Of a stretch of 64,000 nt of DNA, positions 12,201 to 24,054 are shown in pieces. The translations under genes were made by a program, and so were the position numbers. The notes under the pieces were generated by a model. That model saw only the letters and a program-made list of their open reading frames with translations, had not been told where the DNA came from and made no database searches. The stretch's first letter is position 1; each line of letters starts with the position of its first letter. The stretch spans positions 20,998,926-21,062,925 of the forward strand of contig JAGTTD010000011.1 in assembly GCA_018398585.1 (NCBI GenBank). The letters are read 5' to 3'. This DNA comes from Simmondsia chinensis. Its lineage: Eukaryota > Streptophyta > Magnoliopsida > Caryophyllales > Simmondsiaceae.

Positions 12201-13101
12201 ACAGTTTCTCTCTGAAAACTTTGCTATGAAAGACATGGGTAAGGCGGAAGTAATCCTTGGTATAAGGATTGTAAGGAATGGTGATACCATTTCCTTGATG
12301 CAGTCTCAATACATCGAAAAGGTGTTGAAGAAGTTCCATTTCTTTGATTGTGTGCCAATACCCATACCAATGGATCCTAGTGTGAAATTAGTACCGAATG
12401 GAGGCGCTCCAGTGGCACAACTGGAGTGCACACGAGCTGTTGGCAGTCTCATGTATGCCATGACAGGCACTAGGGCTGATATCACCTTTGCTGTTGAAAA
12501 ATTCAGTAGATATACCAGCAAACCGAGTAAGTTGCACTAGGATGCAGTGCACCGAGTACTGAAGTACCTAAAGAAGACTATGGAACTCACTTATGTTGGG
12601 TATCCTCCTATTTTGAAGGGGTACACTGATGCAAGTTGGATCTCCGATGTGGAGGATCATGCATCCATGAGTGGATGGGTATTCCTGTTTGTTGGGGGTG
12701 CGGTTTCTTAGGGTTCCAAGAAACAAATTTGCATGTCTGATTCGACAATGGCGACGGAGTTTATAGCTCTCGCTTCTGCGGCTAAAGAAACCGAGTGGTT
12801 AAAGGATCTCTTGTATGAGATACCTTTGTGGCCGAAGCCGATCTCACCGATCTCTATCCACTGTGATAGTCAGGCTATGCTTTCTAGAGCGTACAGTGAG
12901 GTGTATAATGGGAAGTCCAGGCACATTGGTGCAAGACATAGTATGGTGGGACACCTTATTCGGGAAGGTGTTATCAATGTGGACTTCGTGAGGACCAGTC
13001 AGAATCTAGCTGATCCGTTCACTAAAGGCCTGGCTAGAGACTTGGTTCTGAAAACAAATGAAGGGATGTACTTGAAACCTATCATACTGAGTCGCCCATG
13101 A
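9285..13101 (+). pseudogene. Copia gag-pol polyprotein, interrupted
   Basis: The first plausible Met is at 9285 (MIANFVKLDRFDGGNF). Gag carries a CX2CX4HX4C zinc knuckle (CWECQKSDHLRKDC, about 10002-10043). Protease has WWIDSRATRHVC, where the family has Asp-Ser-Gly, so the catalytic glycine is replaced by Arg. Pre-integrase is marked by LWHQRLGHVN, and the integrase core by LVYSDLCDF, LRSDCGGEY and QQNGVAERKNWT. RT shows IGCKWIFKKK, then a deletion of about 30 residues near 11820, then QMDFKTVFLN, SLYGLKQAPKQWHQKF and the catalytic YVDDM. RNase H shows GYTDASW, ATEFIAL, HCDSQAM and ADPFTKGL. In-frame stops at 9561, 12538 and 12709 replace tryptophan; another follows at about 10263. Confidence 0.93.
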
Positions 13102-13668
13102 CAGGCCCTCAACTCGACGCCTAGTATGACGCTAGGTCTTGGGTTCAATGAGAGAGACTTGTCACCTGTGTGACTGCAAGCACTAAATGAGAATATTTCC
13201 ATCCCGAGTGCGAAGTGCTTAATACCTACGTTAGAGATTCTAAAAGGATGAGCAAAAGCTCTTAATGGACCTGGTTCTAGAACTTATTGAATGTCACGTC
13301 GCAGGGACATGATCAATGAGGTCCACCTTAGTGTGTGTTGAAGTTTGGCTGCTTCAAAAGGGTGATTTTTGACAAGGGTTTGGCCCTGAAACACTCATGA
13401 AGGGTACAGGACACAAGGCCACAAATGTGTCGATATGGGAGTTGTAGGGTGTGTACGGGGAGTACGCCTTTTGCATGATTAGATAGTTGGTTAGTCAAAT
13501 GGGTTGTATGGTTCAAAGCTTGGTCTACCATTTTTTATCCGATTAACTGTATGGTCTTCTCACTAGCTGGGGGTTCAATCGTGAGACACCCTCATTAATG
13601 CACAATAAGGCCTCCTTTAACCGAGATGTCATTTTGAGATTGGTTGTATTTTGAAAATGGTGGGGGAT

Positions 13669-14341
13669 TGTTGGTGTATTTTCAAAATATGTGTTGTATA
13701 ATACGTACATATATATTAATGTTGTTTATGTATATATAAGATGTATTTGAGATTGTCCCGATACTTGTTTTGAATGTTTAGAGCTTGTTGGGGGTGTGTG
13801 TTGACACATGGACCATGTGTGTCGGCACACAATCCTACAGAAGGATGGGGAAACAGCTGTGTCGACACACAGGCCTTTATAGAAGCGCTCGAAGGAAGAC
13901 TGTGTGTCGACACACAGATCTACAGTAACGCTGTGTGTCGAACTGTGTGTCGACACACAGGTCTGTTTTGAAAGTTTGTCTGCGCGGTTTTTCCTGGTTC
14001 TTTGTTTCAAATGTTGCTCTTCTATTTGGGACGTCTCCTTACATATATACATATATATATCTTCCACACTTTAATGAATCAATTAGTTGGGTGAAAAACA
14101 CAAGGGAAAAACAAGTTTAAAAGATCTTTGCATTCGAAGTGTTCTTGAACAAAAACACCAATCTCTCCATATCTCGATCTTTCTCTCCCTTTACACATTC
14201 TCACTTCATTTTTTGTTGTTGTTGTATCCCCGAGAATATTTCGTATAGCGAAATAAACCTTAAAGAAAGTGATTACACGGCCTCAACACCTGAGATCTCT
14301 CGGTTACCCGGTTGCAAGTATTTCGATAATTTGTTCTAACA
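13669..14341 (+). repeat. Copia 3' LTR
   Basis: This 673-bp LTR is preceded by a polypurine tract, GAAAATGGTGGGGGAT (13653-13668). It contains fewer palindrome units than the 5' LTR, with perfect 16-bp copies at 13901-13916 and 13944-13959. It ends TCTAACA, followed by the CAGGC duplication. Confidence 0.92.
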
Positions 14342-14346
14342 CAGGC

Positions 14347-15169
14347 TAGTTCTCTAAAGCACTCATGAAATCCGAGAAGAGCACAAGGCTGTAATATGCA
14401 AGCTTCCAAAACTAATACACTTCGAACTTTCATGTGTGTGATGCATTTTACGTGCCCTCAAGCAGCTAAAGTTTCAAGGCAAAGTCCACTTTGGCCCTAG
14501 TATGAGAATTGTTGAAACACTAGTGAAGGTTTTAAGGCAAAGCCACCTTCATGATATATGGCAGTTCTATTGAAACCAAAATTTTAAAATAAGTGGAGGG
14601 TTGTTGGATTATTTTAAAAAATTCCTTATAAAAAGAATTATTTATGAAAAAGTATAAAATTCAAGTGCCAGTCATAACATGCTGTAAACTGCTTTTCAAT
14701 GCATGCACAATTACATGCGTTATGGATGGTTAATGGTATTTGGTAAATGCTCTTAATGTATACGGTCACAATGTTATATTTGATGATTTATTTTAGGGCA
14801 TGCTTTTGTGTGTGTGTATATATATATATAACCCATTGATCTAAAATTAAAGTACGAGTTTTGTTTTCGTTTATCTATCCCCCATTTATAGAGAATTTGG
14901 ACTGAGGTGTAGGGCATAGTTTTGGCCTTTTGGACAAGTGCAGGGTCTGGCAGTGACAGCATAGACTTAGCGTCATATCCTGGGGATGACGTGCTGTACA
15001 CCTACTGCATCGAGTTTACTCATAGGAGCGTGGAAACCTACTTAAAGAAAACGTGATCCATGCCTCGCTCAGTTATTACGTCATCGGTGTTTTATCGTTT
15101 CTATGCATTTCAAGTAATATCTTCTTTTATTCTATGTTATGGACATTATTTTGGTATTTATCTCCAACA
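14347..15169 (+). mobile_element. 3' end of an older copia-type element with 3' LTR (14602-15169)
   Basis: A purine-rich AATAAGTGGAGGG (about 14588-14600) precedes TGTTGGA at 14602, and a matching TCCAACA ends at 15169, giving a 568-bp LTR with 7-bp inverted ends. The 250 bases before it are non-coding 3' interior, the continuation of 8150-8451 interrupted by the younger copia. No partner 5' LTR is present in the window. Confidence 0.6.
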
Positions 15170-15284
15170 CATTACATCACAAGGACAATCTGCAATCAAA
15201 TTGAATAGATGGATGCCCAAATTTCGGAGAGAAAAGAGCCAATTCTAGTATAAAGGAATCTACAGAGATGAAGAGAACGTGAGA

Positions 15285-16735
15285 AAAATTGACTTATTTA
15301 AAGTTGAATCAGATTTAAGACTGCAATGAAAGTTGACCAATTCAGGGTTGAATTAAATTGAAATTGTATTGAAGGTTGAAGTAGTTACATTTAATTGAGT
15401 AAATACTATAATGAAGTTTAACCCAATCAGGGTTGGTTTACTCTAAGATTATAACGAAAATTGGTTCAATTAGGCTCTGTTTGGTACATGGAATTGGAAT
15501 TGGACTGCAGAGTTATAATTTCAATTCCAATTATGATGGAATTAGAATTCTGATGGAACTAAAATTCAATTATTTGGTTCATCAAACGAATTTGGAGTTG
15601 GAATTATAATTATGCAATGATTTGAATCACCAAGGGTTTCCGGTCAATTGAGTTAGAATATTTCTAGTTTTGAATCAACTATGGTTCGATTTTGGTAGGA
15701 GAGGTTAACATTGTGTTTAAGTTATTACGGTCGGAGCAATTCAATTTGAGTTCGAGTTATTTGATATTCAAGTCAAATTGGCTCGAGTATTGCGTCGGAT
15801 CATTTAGTGCTCAAGTTACCTCGGATTTTTAATTAATTGGGTTATGTGTTTTCTTTATTAAGCATAGTTAAGATCGAATTTAAATTCATTTATGTCATTT
15901 CAAGCTCGAATTCTCTTAGTTTTGGGATAAATAAGTTGTATCATTTCAAATTTCGAATCATCATAAGCTGAGTTTGAGATGGGTCGGGTCGTTTTGGGTA
16001 TGGATCGCATTAAAATTTTGGTCAATTTGGTCGAGTCATTTTCAGTTTGGCTCAACTTGTTTACATCGCGTTCAAGTCGAGGAGTTTAATTTTCTAGATT
16101 TGAGTAATCTCGAGTTTTGAATCAATCGGGTCGGATCATTTTAGAATTTGAGTTAAGGTGATTTCGATCATTTCAAGTTCAAGTCGTTTGAGTTGGGTCA
16201 TTTTGAGGTTCGAGACAAATTTTAGTTTGTGTCTAAATTTTTGGATTTTGAGTTATTTTGGATTGGGTTAATCAAGTTGGGTAATTTTAGGTTTTTGGTT
16301 AATGGAGTTGATATGAAATTTTCCTTAACCCCACCCTAAAGAATTGGAAAGTTTGATTTTCAGTTAAAATCCAATTTCATGGAATTAGGCAGTGGAATTG
16401 TAATTCCAATTCCAGCAAGTGAACCAAACGGCATAATCGAAATTTTGGGCTCCAATTCCATACTGCAAACACAACCTTAGGGTTGAACTAAATTGACATT
16501 GTAACAAAAATTGATCCAATTAGGGTTGAGATTATGATGAAAATTAATTCAATTAGGATTGAACTATAATGAGATTGTAAACAAAAAATTGGTTCAATCA
16601 GAATTGAGCTAAACTGAGGTTTTAAACAATTCAATTAAGCTTAAACTAAAATGGGATTGTGACGAAAATTAATCCATTTAGGGTTGAATTAAATTGAGAT
16701 TGTAATGAAAATTGACTCTTTTTAGGGTTTAATGT
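15285..16735. repeat. Degenerate minisatellite, units of about 35-45 bp
   Basis: About eleven diverged copies follow the pattern AATTGATTCAATTAGGG then TTGAACTAAATTGAGATTGTAATGAAA. They lie on both sides of the inserted element at 15473-16476. The array stops where sequence with the tag AGGGTTTAATG begins. No coding potential is seen. Confidence 0.7.
15473..16476. mobile_element. PIF/Harbinger-like non-autonomous element
   Basis: The 1004-bp element starts GGCTCTGTTTGGTACATGG and ends CCATACTGCAAACACAACC, giving imperfect inverted ends of about 26 bp. It is flanked on both sides by TTA (15470-15472 and 16477-16479). A TTA duplication with ends of the GGCYCTGTTTGG type is characteristic of PIF/Harbinger and Tourist-like elements. 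Subterminal GGAATTGGAATT and AATTCCAATTCC stretches form further inverted pairs. The interior is non-coding, with many repeats of a TCGAGTT/GGGTCATTTT type. Removing it restores a normal minisatellite unit, which supports the boundaries. Confidence 0.75.
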
Positions 16736-16775
16736 CAGATAGAGAGAAAACCACCGATGGTGGTGGTTGATGTGG

Positions 16776-17455
16776 GCTGCTGTTGGCAACTCAGTGGCAC
16801 CAGAGCAAGGCGAATGACGTGACACAGCGAGCCATGGGCCAAGGAGACCAAGGTGTGGGTGAGCCAAGGTCGGGCGAGATAGAGTTGGCGAGCCCGATGT
16901 GGGCAAGCAGGATTTGGGCCAGCTAGGTGCTAGCGAGCCAGATGGCATCGGTGCTAGTGTTGGTGGTGAGGTAGTGGGGTGTGCACAATGGTGTGGGGCT
17001 GGTGAAGATGTTGGTGAAGATGATGGTCAAATGATGGTCAAAGCTTTTTTTTTGTTCATCTTTTTTTTTTAATTAAGTATCCTGTAACTTAAAACAGATG
17101 CTGATGGCAACACCGTGGCACCAGAGCAAGGCAAACAACGTGACATGGCAAGCTAGGATGTTAAAGCGATCTTGGTGCGGGCGAGCCATGGTCAGGGGAG
17201 CCAAGCTCCGGGAGAGCTAGATTTTGGGCGAGCTAGAGTTGGCGACCTAGAGGTGGGCGAGCTTGATTTCGGCGAGCTAGGTGTGAGGGAGCTGGAGTGG
17301 CGCCGGTGCTAGTGTTGGTGGCCGAGGTAGTGCGGTGTTCACGATGGTGTGGGGCTGGTGAAGATGTAGGTGAAGCTGACGGTCAAACGATGGTCAAAGA
17401 ATTTTTTATTTTTTTTTAGTACCTTTTTTAATTAAGTATCATGCAACTTTAAACG
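16776..17455. repeat. Tandem duplication, two units of about 320-360 bp
   Basis: Unit 1 (about 16776-17097) and unit 2 (about 17098-17455) share GGCAACACNGTGGCACCAG-type starts, GTGCTAGTGTTGGTGG, GGTGTGGGGCTGGTGAAGATG and a T-rich stretch followed by AATTAAGTATC. The interior is rich in a short GGCGAGCC-type motif. The open frame of 100 codons on the minus strand (16646-16948) is a by-product of this motif. Confidence 0.75.
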
Positions 17456-18185
17456 GACATAACTTTAAATTCGTATGGAGTCATAGTGCGGCCCACTTCC
17501 TGAAATGAATCCCTCGAAGAGCTCTATGCAACTTGTACAATTTCCCATATTTTAAAGAAAAGATAGCAAAGACATGGTGGCAATTATCCAACGCGGTTCT
17601 TAAAGATTTCCATATAATTAGAATGATTTCTCAAATGTTTGGATCAAAGAAAGAATATAAAAGATGAAATAGGTGTGCCAACCGCGTGCAAACTGTATAA
17701 CTGACCTTACAACTTAAAACGATCGTAACTTTCAATCTATGAAGAGTTACGGATCGAATTTTATATCAAAACGAAACTCTCGAAGAGTTCTAGGTACCTA
17801 TGATGAATTTTGGAGTTTTTCAACAAACAAAGTATATGAAAAGTGATATGGGTGTGTGAGATACTGATAGGTTTTATAACTTGCCTTATAACTTAAAACG
17901 GGCATAACTTTCAATCCCTGAAGAGTTACGGATCGAATTACATAACTGAAGCTCTTTAAGAATTCTAGGCACCCATGGAAAGTTTTTTAAACTTTTTGAT
18001 GAAAGAAAGTTTATGATGTGTTTGGCATTTTGGCTTGGTAGCGCACACTATAATTTAAGACGGCCATAACTTTCAATTCAAAAAAAATTACGAATCAAGT
18101 TATATATTGATACGAAGCTCTTGAAGAGTTCTATGATAATTTTTTATATTTTTCTCAAAGAAAATATAAAAAAGGGCGTAAAAGG
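17455..18185. repeat. Four diverged tandem copies of about 170-190 bp
   Basis: Copies start near 17455, 17718, 17895 and 18058, each with a CGGNCATAACTTTCAAT-type start, GAGTTACGGATCGAATT and GAAGAGTTCTAGG. They follow directly on the preceding duplication, whose second unit runs into the first copy. Similar text occurs in untranslated parts of some plant LTR elements, but I cannot assign it to a family. Confidence 0.65.
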
Positions 18186-18941
18186 ATGTAGCCATATTTG
18201 ACCTTATCCAATCAAGCCTCTTTTATCAATTTTGCTTGCGTAGGCTTATTCGCATCAAAGAGAATGCCAAGGAATCCAAAGAAAAGTGCTAAAAATTAAC
18301 TTACTTGATACTTGAAATGCTTAAGTCTTACTAGAAACATCAAGCTAAGCGTGAGCTTGTGATCCTCCCCATAGATGGCGCCAAAAATGTTTACGATGAA
18401 TTTGATTAGTGTGTTTATTTAACATATTGGAGTTATATATAAGATGGAGTTCATAAAGATGAGCTGAACTTAAGCTCTAACTACAAGCCTGACTTGATAT
18501 TTCTTAGCCTAAGAGGAGTATGAGGCTTGAATAGTTATTGCTCCGGAGATGTGATAGTAAAAGACGATGGGGGAAGAGGCGTGTGATTGCCTACCTTGGA
18601 TGAGGCTTGCCATGAAGAGAGAGAGAGAGAGAGAGTAATATGAGGGGTAAGAGAGGAAGGGAGGGGCGTTTCCTCAAATATGAGGGACTTTGTCCCAGTT
18701 TTATAAAGAATTTCGATGGGCTAGGGAGTCCAATCTAGGGTGCTCGCATCTATGGCGCCCAATCTAGGGCGCCCATCTTGGGGTGCCGGAGTCTAGGGTG
18801 CCTGTTCTGGGTGGCTCATTCTGGGGCATCCAATTTGGGTCGCTAGACGAGCAAGTACCGGGCTAGTATTATAAATGGACATAATTGTGAACAATGGCTC
18901 CATATCATTAAAATAAGTAGAATAGGCGTCTTCAGGAATAT
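18186..18941. other. Unassigned non-coding stretch with small repeats
   Basis: No gene is seen. It contains a (GA)n microsatellite at 18617-18635 and, at 18725-18845, several copies of a short TCTAGGGTGCC-type motif. The surroundings have the flavour of retrotransposon untranslated DNA, but no ends are visible. Confidence 0.5.
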
Positions 18942-19830
18942 GTGGTCAAAAGGTTATCCACAAATAGCATGGTCACCATCCCTAGATTAGTTCATTGGTT
19001 TGCTTATGCTCCATCATTCCCATCAATTCGCTTCCTAGTCACCCTGTATTCAAGCTTTTCACTAGGCTGTTCTTTACCACCCCCCCTCCCCCCTCCACCC
19101 TCCACCCAATCTCTATGCACTCCTTAGCCATCAGGCTTCCTAAAGCCTGGATGTTGATTGGGACCCTCTTCAATCCTGACATTGTTGCCATTAGTTTCTC
19201 AGATTGTCTTGCTCTTTCTTCCGTTTAAGACCCTGCCTTCAACTATGCCACCAACCACCCCCATTGTCAACCCCCCATCATCGTTATTGCCACCACAATT
19301 GCCCACACTCAACCTTCCACCATTACCATTTTCTCTCCTCACCATAGAATGGCAGTCACCTACACCATTTACCGATAGGACAACACGTTCCATCATCATG
19401 CCATTCTCCTCTTCTCCCTTCAGACTCTCCAAACCCTCACCATTGTTATATATATTGCTTCCCCGTCCTTAAGCCCAAGAACCCTAATTGTCAAGGAGAG
19501 AGAAAATGAGACCGCTGCTATACTAGCCACCAGGTCACTTGAGCACCACCCACACGAACGGGAATAGAGAAAAGACGTCACCAGGAGCAGTTGTCGGTCA
19601 AGATACCAATTGGAGAGGCGGTATATGCGTGCTACACTCACCACCGGGAATCAGCATCCCAACGCCCTCTCTCACTTGATTTTCGCCCTCAAGCGGTTGC
19701 CAGAACAGGCAAACAACACCACCCAGAGGAAGAGGAAGTGCTGGTGAGTGCACCACCATTGCACCCACCACGAATGGGCACTAGACGCATCCACATGCGC
19801 CTGCCCTAGCCCCACGTCCTTCGTTCATGA
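18942..19830. other. GC-richer stretch without a recognisable gene
   Basis: Several overlapping open frames on both strands are caused by C-rich and proline-coding low complexity (for example CCCCCCTCCCCCC near 19081-19096). None shows a domain I recognise. Composition differs from the AT-rich flanks, so a decayed gene fragment or transposon interior is possible. Confidence 0.4.
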
Positions 19831-21133
19831 ACCTATGGCAAGCGAATGTTCTCACTTCTAAATAGAAAATAGAATTTCAAAAGAATAATGTTATTGTCAA
19901 GAAAAAATTATTATTATCAAAGCAAGATTATAGTTTTCAAGGAAATTTGTGATTCTTATTATTTGTAAGTCACATCATTGCTCTGGCAGCAGCAACTTTT
20001 GCATTGACAATAACAATACCCTTTTAAAAACTCACCAAATAAAGCCTCATTTGGTATGCAGGAAGTAAAAGCGAAAACTAAAAATTCATGGAGAGTAGGT
20101 CTTTTCACTCTTGTTTGATTATGAGAAGTAGGTAGAATGCAAGAAGTGCAAATTGCTAACAAATTCATGAAGAGTATGAATTTGGCTATTGTTTGGTTGG
20201 CGGAAAGTAGGCAAAATGTAAGAAGTAACTTACCTAGTCCCCCTGCCAAAGGTAAGTTGTCGCTGCTTTGTTTTTAACTAACCTTCAGAAAAAATTAAAA
20301 AAAAAAAAGGTTTTATTTCCCATCGTGACCACCAAACGTTCTTTTTACCAACTTGTTGAAAAATTGAAACACGAGTTGAATTTTCCGGGAATAGAACTTT
20401 CCGTACAACTGAACGAGGCTTATGTATAATGTCATGTTGGTAAATTGAAAAATAAATAACTCTAATCCAAACAAATCTGCATGAATAGATTATAGGGAGA
20501 CCGATTGAAATTAAATTCTGGGGGAGCAGGGGTGTCTGCGTGCATGTTTATATGTGATGATCACCTCAAGATCGTCCCGTCCCTTTCTCCCTTGTTTCTT
20601 CCCAATATCACCCTAAATTCCACGCCTCTCTCTGCTTCCTTTTGGTCTGCTTTTTGGCCGTTTCTTGCAGTCTTCTTGATGTGTTTACTTCCGTTTCTAA
20701 CCATGCCAGTCTATTCTTGATAGCTTGCATTTTCAACTGACTTCAATATTCACTGTTTGTTACTGTTCCGTGTGTGGTCTCCGTAAATTTAATTAAGGAC
20801 TTATTATAACCTGAGATAGAAGTTATATTTGAATTACATGTGATTGATCTCAACGAATCAATTTTTAAACTGCTGACACTTTAGGTGACTTAAGTTTGCA
20901 ACTTTTACAAAAATTATATATATATATGTGGAACTTAACCAAAAAAAGAGGAGGACTATTTTGTAGATATTCAAAAGTTTGGATTGGAAAGTTAATGTTA
21001 TTATATCAAAATGTAATAATATTTAGATTTTTAACTTTTTGGATTATTTAGTTAATTAAAGATTAAATACAATTTGACTTCTCAAAATTCAATCCCCAAT
21101 TACACAAATACATTTAATATTGTAATTTGAGGG

Positions 21134-21169
<36 letters not shown>

Positions 21170-22452
21170 GAAATGGTAACATGCATGAGCGACGTACATT
21201 GATTTGGGGAAACGGGAATGCTTTTTGGAATTCCATTTGTTGCCAGCAATAGTTAATGTCAAGTCACAATCTCTGTTATTTTTCTTTTTCTTTCTGTCTG
21301 CTATTTAATATTCATTTTCTTTTCTTTTTTTATTATTAATTTTTTTGGAATTTATTCAAACTGCACAGCTGTTGTTTCGGCAGCAGCAACAGAGCAGAGG
21401 TCCTCAATTCCTCATTCCCAATTACAATCTTATATTTTGTCTTCTCTGCTCTCAGCTTTCCTTTTCCACCATGGGGTACACCCAAAAAAAACAATAAAAA
21501 TAGAATCCCAACATTATAGGTCAAATTATACTTAATCATATCCTCATAATAACACTACAGTATTCCAATTCTTTGCATATTATGAGAGCAACTGTTCTTA
21601 AATGATTATGCAATTATATGATAAAGTTGTTGAAGTATCAAAAGAGCAATTGTTTGCATATTATGAGAGCAACTGTCCTTGAAATACAGTATTTGGTCCA
21701 AAGGGTCACGTCATTCTTATTAGAATTTATTATCACATAATCCTTATTAGAATCTTATTTTAATAATTTATTTATTTATTTATTTATTTTAAATAATTAA
21801 TTACAATCTTAATCTCACTAGATCGTACTATTTTAAATAACCAATATAGAATCTCATTAGATATTATTTGTGATAATGTAAGTATTTTAACTTGACCAAA
21901 CGTCTAATCCTATTAGATATTTAATGCGACGTCGTACATATCTAAATCATTCAACTATTTGAGGATATAGTCTCATTATATTATTTAGAAATACATTCCC
22001 ACTAATTTAATTAAATTGACAATAATTTAAACAATCTAAATTTGATGAATCCACAATCCAGTTATTAAACACTTTTAATAACAACAATCAGGTATTCTTT
22101 CCTTTAACGAAATTCTCAACTTCTCTCATTTGCAACTCTATTCATGATGTTTATTATGTTTAATGTTAACCTTATGTCTTATGAATATAATTAGAGGTGG
22201 CTATGATACCAATTGTTAAAAAAATTTAATTTCAAAAACTAAATTTTTCTTAAATTGGCTAGATCATAAGCAACGGTACTGATTTAAAAATTTTTTAATT
22301 TTAAATCTACAGACCTCTATTCTAATATATACATAACGACATAGAATATCAAAACAAAATAAACATTGAATTAAAAGCATAAATAAAATTTTGAAAAATT
22401 CAAGAAAAGCAGTAAGGAATATCTAGATTGTAGATTGCAATTGTCGTCCGTG
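19831..22452. other. AT-rich intergenic stretch
   Basis: No gene is seen. About 20045-20235 holds three diverged copies of an 80-90-bp unit with GAAGTAGGNANAATGNAAGAAGT and AAATTCATG. A 33-base poly(A) lies at 21134-21166. A TTTA microsatellite lies near 21770-21790. Open frames at 20505-20720 and 21336-21539 have no recognisable features. Confidence 0.5.
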
Positions 22453-22468
22453 TCTAATCATCTTGACC

Positions 22469-22587
22469 TTCAGAAACAGCCTCTCTTCAGGTTGACACCC
22501 TGAAGGGGGAAGGCTGCGTACATCTACCCCCCAGACCCCGCTTTTGTGGGAGCCCTTAAAGCACTGGGATTATTGTTGTTGTTGTTG
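22469..22587 (+). mobile_element. SINE with Angio-domain 3' end and (TTG)n tail
   Basis: The 119-bp body contains GAAACAGCCTCTCTTCAGG, GGCTGCGTACATCTACCCCC, CAGACCCCGCTTTTGTGGG and AGCACTGGGA before a TTG tail. This is the conserved 3' 'Angio-domain' known from many angiosperm SINE families. It is flanked by an identical direct repeat, TCTAATCATCTTGACC (22453-22468 and 22588-22603), the expected target duplication. No tRNA-like head with A and B boxes is present, so this is a 5'-truncated copy. Confidence 0.88.
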
Positions 22588-22871
22588 TCTAATCATCTTG
22601 ACCGCGAAATCCTCTCGACAATGTCCCCTTTACTCCCGGAGTTTGGGCTCTGAAAATATTTGCTGGAAAAAATATCAAAGAAAAATTCCACCTTTTAATT
22701 TTTCAAAAAAAATATATTTTTCAGAAAATTTTCAAATGTTGGATACAAAAAATTTTACCTTTTCCGATTTGGGATTCAAACAACATCAAAAACGCATTTT
22801 TAAAACATTTGAAACGACGTCGTATGTGCAAAGATTGCGTGCAGTTACTTTCAAACAAATAAAGCACCATG

Positions 22872-23041
22872 AGCCCATTAGGGCGTTGGCATAGTGGTTT
22901 GTATCGCCGGCACCCATTCAGGAGGTCCCGGGTTCGATTCCCACTTGCCTTGCTTATGGTCCTCTTAATTGAGGACTTTGTGGAGTTTACCCCCCCCCCC
23001 CCCAATCCTTACCATGTATAAAAAAAATAAAAATAAATAAC
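22872..23041 (+). mobile_element. tRNA-derived SINE
   Basis: A pol III A box (TGGCATAGTGG, 22887-22897) and B box (GGTTCGATTCC, 22931-22941) sit at tRNA-like spacing. A unique body, a run of 14 C (22990-23003) and an A-rich tail (about 23019-23040) follow. GCACCATG occurs on both sides (22864-22871 and 23042-23049), extended to about 14 bp with one mismatch, consistent with a target duplication. The second SINE lies only about 290 bp away. Confidence 0.82.
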
Positions 23042-23049
23042 GCACCATG

Positions 23050-24054
23050 TGGCACCTCCCTATTCGTCCATGCACACGTATACAGATCACTAAGCAGAGA
23101 ATGCCCCAGTGCTCGACATTTGTCTTACGTTGGTTGGCCTATATGCAGGTACATGGATTGAGCCTTGTGTTCACGCGCGCATAAATTTTTTTTTTTTTTT
23201 GGTTCAAATTTTCACATGTATAAAATATATCTTATGAATATTATTTGGTAAAATATATTTATTCATTTTATGAATAAATAATTCATCTCATTAATTATGT
23301 TTAGCAAAATAAATTTATTCATCTCATTAATTTTTCTTAAATAGTTTTAATCGGTGTATTAGTAGAGGCTTGCAGAGTGACCTTAGGATAACTTAATTCT
23401 AGCTTCAAATGGGTCAAAACTAATTATCAACTCTATGATAACATTGATTACTATTTAGTAATAGTTAATTCTACTAAATAAATGTTATTGCATTCTAGAA
23501 TTAATTATATTTATTCAATAATTCTCAAATAACTGTTATCGTGACAATCAATCCCTCTCTCTGATATTCAAGGAATAACAGCTTTAACTACTATATCTAA
23601 TTTTTTCACATCTTTCACCGTTGCTCTTGATTTTCGTTTTTCGAACAATTCTATAATATACAGAAAATAACTTTTGTACTAATTTCAAATGTCAAATATA
23701 TGGAATACCTTTGGTAAAGATTTCCAAATCTATTTGTATACTTGCGAATCAATTAAGGGGACATCTTTATCTCGTAAGAGACTATAGATTCCATATAAAA
23801 CACATTTTTCCACTACACTTCATGTCATTACCCAACACACGTAAGATTTAAGTTAAACCGTTGTGACTAATCCTTTTAGAACATCAAAGCAACAAACAAT
23901 CCATACACGAGTTTAGACTATTTTTTGGATTTATAGTCATCGTATTACATAATTCATTATTTCGGATAGCAATAAAGAAAGAAATAATTCAGGTGGTCCT
24001 GCTAAAGAAATAATTCAGGTGGTCCTGCTCAGTATTTCAATCATATCGATAACA
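23050..24054. other. AT-rich intergenic stretch
   Basis: No gene is seen. There is a poly(T) tract near 23188-23202. A 25-bp tandem duplication (AAGAAATAATTCAGGTGGTCC as core) at about 23979-24028 lies just before the CACTA element. Confidence 0.55.

Larger units (their letters stand above)
8452..14341 (+). mobile_element. Full-length Ty1-copia retrotransposon, decayed
   Basis: The element is bounded by LTRs 8452-9234 and 13669-14341, each starting TGTTGG and ending TAACA. It is flanked by a perfect 5-bp target duplication, CAGGC (8447-8451 and 14342-14346). Between the LTRs lie gag, protease, integrase, reverse transcriptase and RNase H in that order, which is the Ty1-copia order. It inserted into the 3' region of an older LTR element. 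The coding frame has several stops, a shift around 11213 and a deletion in RT, so the copy is not autonomous. No standard Met-tRNA primer site is visible after the 5' LTR. Confidence 0.95.

Noticed and set aside
18942..19472. Overlapping proline-rich open frames
   Set aside because: Caused by C-rich tracts; no consistent frame, splice sites or domain.
22887..22941. Possible tRNA gene (A and B boxes)
   Set aside because: The segment has no acceptor-stem pairing or anticodon arm that I can fold, and it is followed by a SINE body, A-rich tail and target duplication.
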